DNA from: JAGDYD01 sp046536675
Lineage (GTDB): Archaea; Micrarchaeota; Micrarchaeia; Micrarchaeales; CABMGC01
DNA: 16,956 bases
Direction: 5' to 3'
NCBI GenBank assembly: GCA_046536675.1
Contig: JAWDMK010000013.1
Coordinates: 1 to 16,956, forward strand
Position 1 is the stretch's first letter; every line of letters starts with the position of its first letter. A program made the position numbers and the translations under genes. The notes beneath the pieces were generated by a model. That model saw nothing but the letters and a program-made list of their open reading frames with translations. It searched no databases and was not told the DNA's origin. Positions 14,123 through 16,956 of this stretch are shown here, piece after piece.

Positions 14123-15625
14123 ATGGCTGAGGATGAGAAAGTTTATGATGCATATGAACTTGATGCACATGGGTTGAAGGTAAATGTAAGGATAGTTGAT
14201 AAAGGAGACTTTGTACCAATTTATGAGGTGACAATGCCGGGAATAGGCGAGGCTACAAAAATACTTCTTATCTCAGAAAGGCAAGAGCTTCTTTCGCTAG
14301 TACCAATAGATCCGACAAGAATAGAAGACAAAGAATACCTCGCTGAGCTAACAAATAAGTATATCGAAGCTTCTGATGTTATAATAGATAAATACCTGCC
14401 TGGTACAAGTAGCGAGGTAAAGAAGGCACTCACCGCTTATATAATCAATATTATGCTTGGACTCGGGGATTTAGAAGCACCACTCGCAGACGATAACCTA
14501 GAAGAAATTGCAGTAAACACATCAAAAGAGCCGGTCTGGGTATTTCATAAAAAGTATGGCTGGTGCAAAACAAATCTAATGCTACCTAATGAAGAAACAA
14601 TCTATGACGATGCAGAGCAGATAGGAAGAAGGGTAGGCAGGCAGATAACAAACTTATCTCCACTTATGGATGCTGAACTCCCTGACGGTTCAAGAGTCAA
14701 TGCAACACTTTATCCTATATCACAGAAGGGCAATACAATAACAATAAGAAAATTCGGAAAGAACCCTTGGACAATGCCTGCTCTTATTGCAAATGGCACT
14801 GTTTCTAGCTACCTAGCTGCGCTAACATGGCTTGGCATACAGAATGAGGTAAGCATGCTAATTTCTGGAGGAACAGCTAGCGGAAAGACAAGCTTTTTGA
14901 ACGCAATGAGTATTTTTATGCCACCAAACAGAAGAATTGTATCTGTAGAAGAGACAAGAGAGCTTACCTTGCCTGAATTCTTACACTGGGTACCAATGGT
15001 TACAAGGCAGCCCAATCCAGAAGGTAAAGGAGAAGTAAAGCTATACGATTTGATGATAAATGCGCTAAGACAAAGACCAGATATAATGCTTGTTGGAGAA
15101 ATTAGAACGAAGAGTGATGCTGAAACCCTTTTCGAGGCAATACACACAGGCCATGCTGTATATGGTACAGTACATGCTGATGATACACAAGACACTATAG
15201 TTAGAATGACCAACCCACCTATTGACATACCAAAGCTTATGATTAATGCAATCGGAGGCATAGTAACCCTTTTCAGACACAGAAGGCTTGGCATAAGAAG
15301 AGTACTCGAATTTGCAGAGATAAACAGAACAGGAGACGCAACAGTGCTGTGGAGATGGAATTCAAGACAAGATACTTTTGTGCAGATAGGAGAAATGGCA
15401 AGGCTTGCAGACACTATAATGCTTTATGGCGGCTACACAAGGAATGAAATGCTAGAAGAGATAGAAGAGAAGCGCAAGATATTAGAGTGGATGGTCAAAA
15501 ACAGGGTTTTTGATGTAGATGCAACGGGCTACATAATAGCAAACTATTACAAAGATAAGAGCAACATACTTGATATAGTGAACAAGGATATGCCTTACTC
15601 AAGTGAGATGTTTAAAAAGGTGTAA
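14123..15625 (+). CDS. FlaI/PilT/VirB11-class secretion ATPase (T2SSE family)
   Basis: Hexameric cytoplasmic motor that powers assembly or export in archaeal type IV-pilus-like machines. In 500 residues: an N-terminal regulatory region (1-215) with the DGSRVNAT stretch (188-195), Walker A GGTASGKTS at 249-257, the EETREL aspartate-box region (276-281), Walker B IMLVGEIR at 321-328, and the His box TGHAVYGTVHADD at 342-354. These are textbook features of the archaeal T2SSE branch. It has no zinc-binding tetracysteine insert. The length is close to archaellum and pilus ATPases. The gene lies between two coiled-coil genes, with a T2SSF-like membrane platform gene downstream, the usual ATPase-platform pairing. 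No prepilin or class III signal peptide is seen in the window, so the secreted cargo is unknown. Confidence 0.95.
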   Translation: MAEDEKVYDAYELDAHGLKVNVRIVDKGDFVPIYEVTMPGIGEATKILLISERQELLSLVPIDPTRIEDKEYLAELTNKYIEASDVIIDKYLPGTSSEVKKALTAYIINIMLGLGDLEAPLADDNLEEIAVNTSKEPVWVFHKKYGWCKTNLMLPNEETIYDDAEQIGRRVGRQITNLSPLMDAELPDGSRVNATLYPISQKGNTITIRKFGKNPWTMPALIANGTVSSYLAALTWLGIQNEVSMLISGGTASGKTSFLNAMSIFMPPNRRIVSVEETRELTLPEFLHWVPMVTRQPNPEGKGEVKLYDLMINALRQRPDIMLVGEIRTKSDAETLFEAIHTGHAVYGTVHADDTQDTIVRMTNPPIDIPKLMINAIGGIVTLFRHRRLGIRRVLEFAEINRTGDATVLWRWNSRQDTFVQIGEMARLADTIMLYGGYTRNEMLEEIEEKRKILEWMVKNRVFDVDATGYIIANYYKDKSNILDIVNKDMPYSSEMFKKV

Positions 15626-15629
15626 GGAT

Positions 15630-16196
15630 TTGGAATACTTAGAAGTAGATGATCCAAAGATTATAGAAGAAGTTGATAAATTGGGAAAAAATAATAGCGT
15701 TGTTGAGCTTGATTTAGATAAAGTTATTGCAAACAGGATTGAAATTAGGCAGTATAACTACGGCGAGGCTATTCAGAGTCTTGTTGGTGTAGAGGCAAAG
15801 GAGGAAAAGATAAAAGAACCCATAGAGAAAGAGGTAACAGCGCCCCAAGAAGGTATAGCGGTAGAAAAGGCAGCAAGTGAGATAAAGAATGTAATTGGAT
15901 CAATCGGCAAGGAGTTCGAGAAAAATATAAAGAGGGAGACAGAGAGGATAAAGGGTGAAAAGCTGGTGCTACCTACTTTATCTTTGCAGGACCAGATAAG
16001 TGAGCTAGAAAAAATAAGTGAGGGCTTAGACGAGCAGGTCTTTAGCGATGAACAGCTAAAGATAATAAAAGATGAGGTCTATGGATTAAGAGATAAGGTA
16101 AAGAGTGAAAAGATAAGCATAGCAGATGAATTTCAGAAGTCTTTAATAGATCTGAGGAACCAAAAGATAAATGAGGTAATTAAAAAATTGAAGTAG
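15630..16196 (+). CDS. Charged coiled-coil protein between secretion ATPase and platform protein
   Basis: 188 residues from the TTG at 15630. GGTG at 15619-15622 gives a well-spaced ribosome site for this start. The alternative GTG at 15603 would overlap the ATPase by 23 bases and add nine Cys/Lys-rich residues; no in-frame ATG exists further on. The N-terminal 55 residues (to about YNYGEAIQSLVGVE) look compact and alpha/beta. A short proline/glutamate linker and then long charged helices (about 90-188) follow. It has no membrane segment and I recognise no family. Its place between ATPase and platform genes suggests an adaptor between motor and membrane. Translation is likely coupled to the ATPase, with which it is nearly contiguous. 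Confidence 0.75.
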   Translation: MEYLEVDDPKIIEEVDKLGKNNSVVELDLDKVIANRIEIRQYNYGEAIQSLVGVEAKEEKIKEPIEKEVTAPQEGIAVEKAASEIKNVIGSIGKEFEKNIKRETERIKGEKLVLPTLSLQDQISELEKISEGLDEQVFSDEQLKIIKDEVYGLRDKVKSEKISIADEFQKSLIDLRNQKINEVIKKLK

Positions 16197-16203
16197 CGGT
16201 TAT

Positions 16204-16956
16204 ATGTTCGGAAAGAAAAAGGATAATATAACGGCGCAGCAACCTATCGGGTTTACTAAGCAAAAGAGGTTCTTGTTCTTTAAAATAAGGTCAAAGCCCA
16301 TATATCAGACTCAGCCACAAACACAGCAAACACAGCAGCAAGCAAAAATTTCAAAATTTCAAATGTACATTGCTAGCGTAGCTGCTAAGCATAAAGGACT
16401 TGACCTGGCATTGAGAGAAGCAGGCATAAGGGAAAGCACTTATGACTTTATCAAAAAGATGCTCATAAATTCAATAATTGTTAGTGCGATGCTCGTTGTG
16501 GCTATCTTCGTTTTGCTTATCCATTATTATATGAGCTATGCAACTAGTGCAATTTTATCTTTAGCACTTGGCATAGCAATATTTGAAGTCTTTTTCAATA
16601 AGTTCGTAAATTATCCTATAGACAAAAGCAGAAATGAGGGCAAAGAGATAGAGAAGAGTATACTTTTTGCAGCTAGAGACCTAGTTATAGGAATGAGATC
16701 AGGCATGCCTCTGTTTAATGCCTTGACAACTGTGAGCACAGGTTATGGCGCGGCAAGCAGGGAGTTTGCAAAGATTGTAGAGCTGGTACAGCTTGGCATG
16801 CCGATAGAACAGGCAATCGATGAGGTAAGCAGTAAAAGCCAGTCAAAAACATTCAAGAACCTTATGCTGCAGGCATCTGTAAGTATTAAAGCTGGTGCAG
16901 ATATAGTAGGAGCACTGCAAGGTGTAATCGATGAAGTTATGCAAGAAAGAACAATA
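16204..16956 (+). CDS. Type II secretion F-domain (TadC/FlaJ-like) membrane platform protein, 3' end beyond window
   Basis: 251 codons run from the ATG at 16204 to the window edge without a stop. The N-terminus is basic and followed by a Q-rich linker (QTQPQTQQTQQQ, 35-46). Two membrane helices (about 86-108 and 112-132) precede a cytoplasmic T2SSF domain (about 150-251). That domain shows family-typical segments: SGMPLFNAL, LGMPIEQAIDEV and AGADIVGALQGVIDEV. Such proteins anchor the ATPase and the pseudopilin at the membrane. Archaeal members usually carry further membrane helices and often a second F domain, so a substantial part is probably missing. It follows the coiled-coil gene by 7 bases. 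The gene closes the visible part of the operon. Confidence 0.9.
   Translation, partial: MFGKKKDNITAQQPIGFTKQKRFLFFKIRSKPIYQTQPQTQQTQQQAKISKFQMYIASVAAKHKGLDLALREAGIRESTYDFIKKMLINSIIVSAMLVVAIFVLLIHYYMSYATSAILSLALGIAIFEVFFNKFVNYPIDKSRNEGKEIEKSILFAARDLVIGMRSGMPLFNALTTVSTGYGAASREFAKIVELVQLGMPIEQAIDEVSSKSQSKTFKNLMLQASVSIKAGADIVGALQGVIDEVMQERTI

Noticed and set aside
14809..15414. 201-codon open frame on the minus strand
   Set aside because: It lies antisense to the Walker A-to-His-box part of the FlaI-class ATPase and shows only Ser/Leu-rich shadow sequence.

Overview
The window is chromosomal DNA from an archaeon. It encodes topoisomerase VI subunit B, an archaeal Dim2/Pno1-type KH protein, ribosomal protein eS6, translation factor aIF2 gamma, a Cdc48/VAT AAA ATPase, a FlaI/PilT-class secretion ATPase and a tRNA-Gln without encoded CCA. 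TATA-like boxes sit about 25-30 bases before genes with very short or no leaders. The DNA is AT-rich, with heavy ATA, AGA and AGG codon use. The tight packing and the many small or unrecognised proteins would fit a reduced-genome lineage of the DPANN/Micrarchaeota type. That placement is an inference, not something I can prove from sequence alone.

Layout. (1) 1-3229, plus strand: a coiled-coil/winged-helix protein whose 5' end appears frameshifted, a 51-residue basic ORF, and a 777-residue two-pass membrane protein with a sequon-rich outer domain. (2) 3230-5352, minus strand: KH protein then top6B, overlapping in TGATG style; top6B meets the preceding plus-strand gene tail to tail with no spacer. 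(3) 5353-5567: divergent promoter region, ending in an 18-bp-class hairpin directly before a second coiled-coil/winged-helix gene (5568-6044), which is followed by a perfect 10-bp hairpin. (4) 6124-9942, minus strand: cdc48, eS6 and aIF2 gamma as one likely operon, with a site-2-protease homologue (9993-10739) upstream on its own promoter. (5) 10853-12871, plus strand: tRNA-Gln(CUG), then three consecutive RCK_N (TrkA-N) genes, one soluble and two with two membrane segments. (6) 12919 to the right edge, plus strand: a long coiled-coil protein with an N-terminal winged helix, a FlaI-class ATPase, a small charged coiled-coil protein and a T2SSF/TadC-like membrane protein cut by the edge. These read as a type IV-pilus-like export or filament operon.

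The housekeeping blocks (DNA topology, ribosome biogenesis and initiation, Cdc48 protein handling) look ordinary. Two regions stand out. The RCK cassette is built like a split K+ channel: only the soluble member keeps the canonical nucleotide-binding glycines, and neither membrane member has a TVGYG-type filter. The pilus-like operon carries two unrecognised coiled-coil partners around its motor. The sequon-rich membrane protein and the leader hairpin at 5512-5561 also deserve attention. No CRISPR array, transposon, rRNA or origin was seen.
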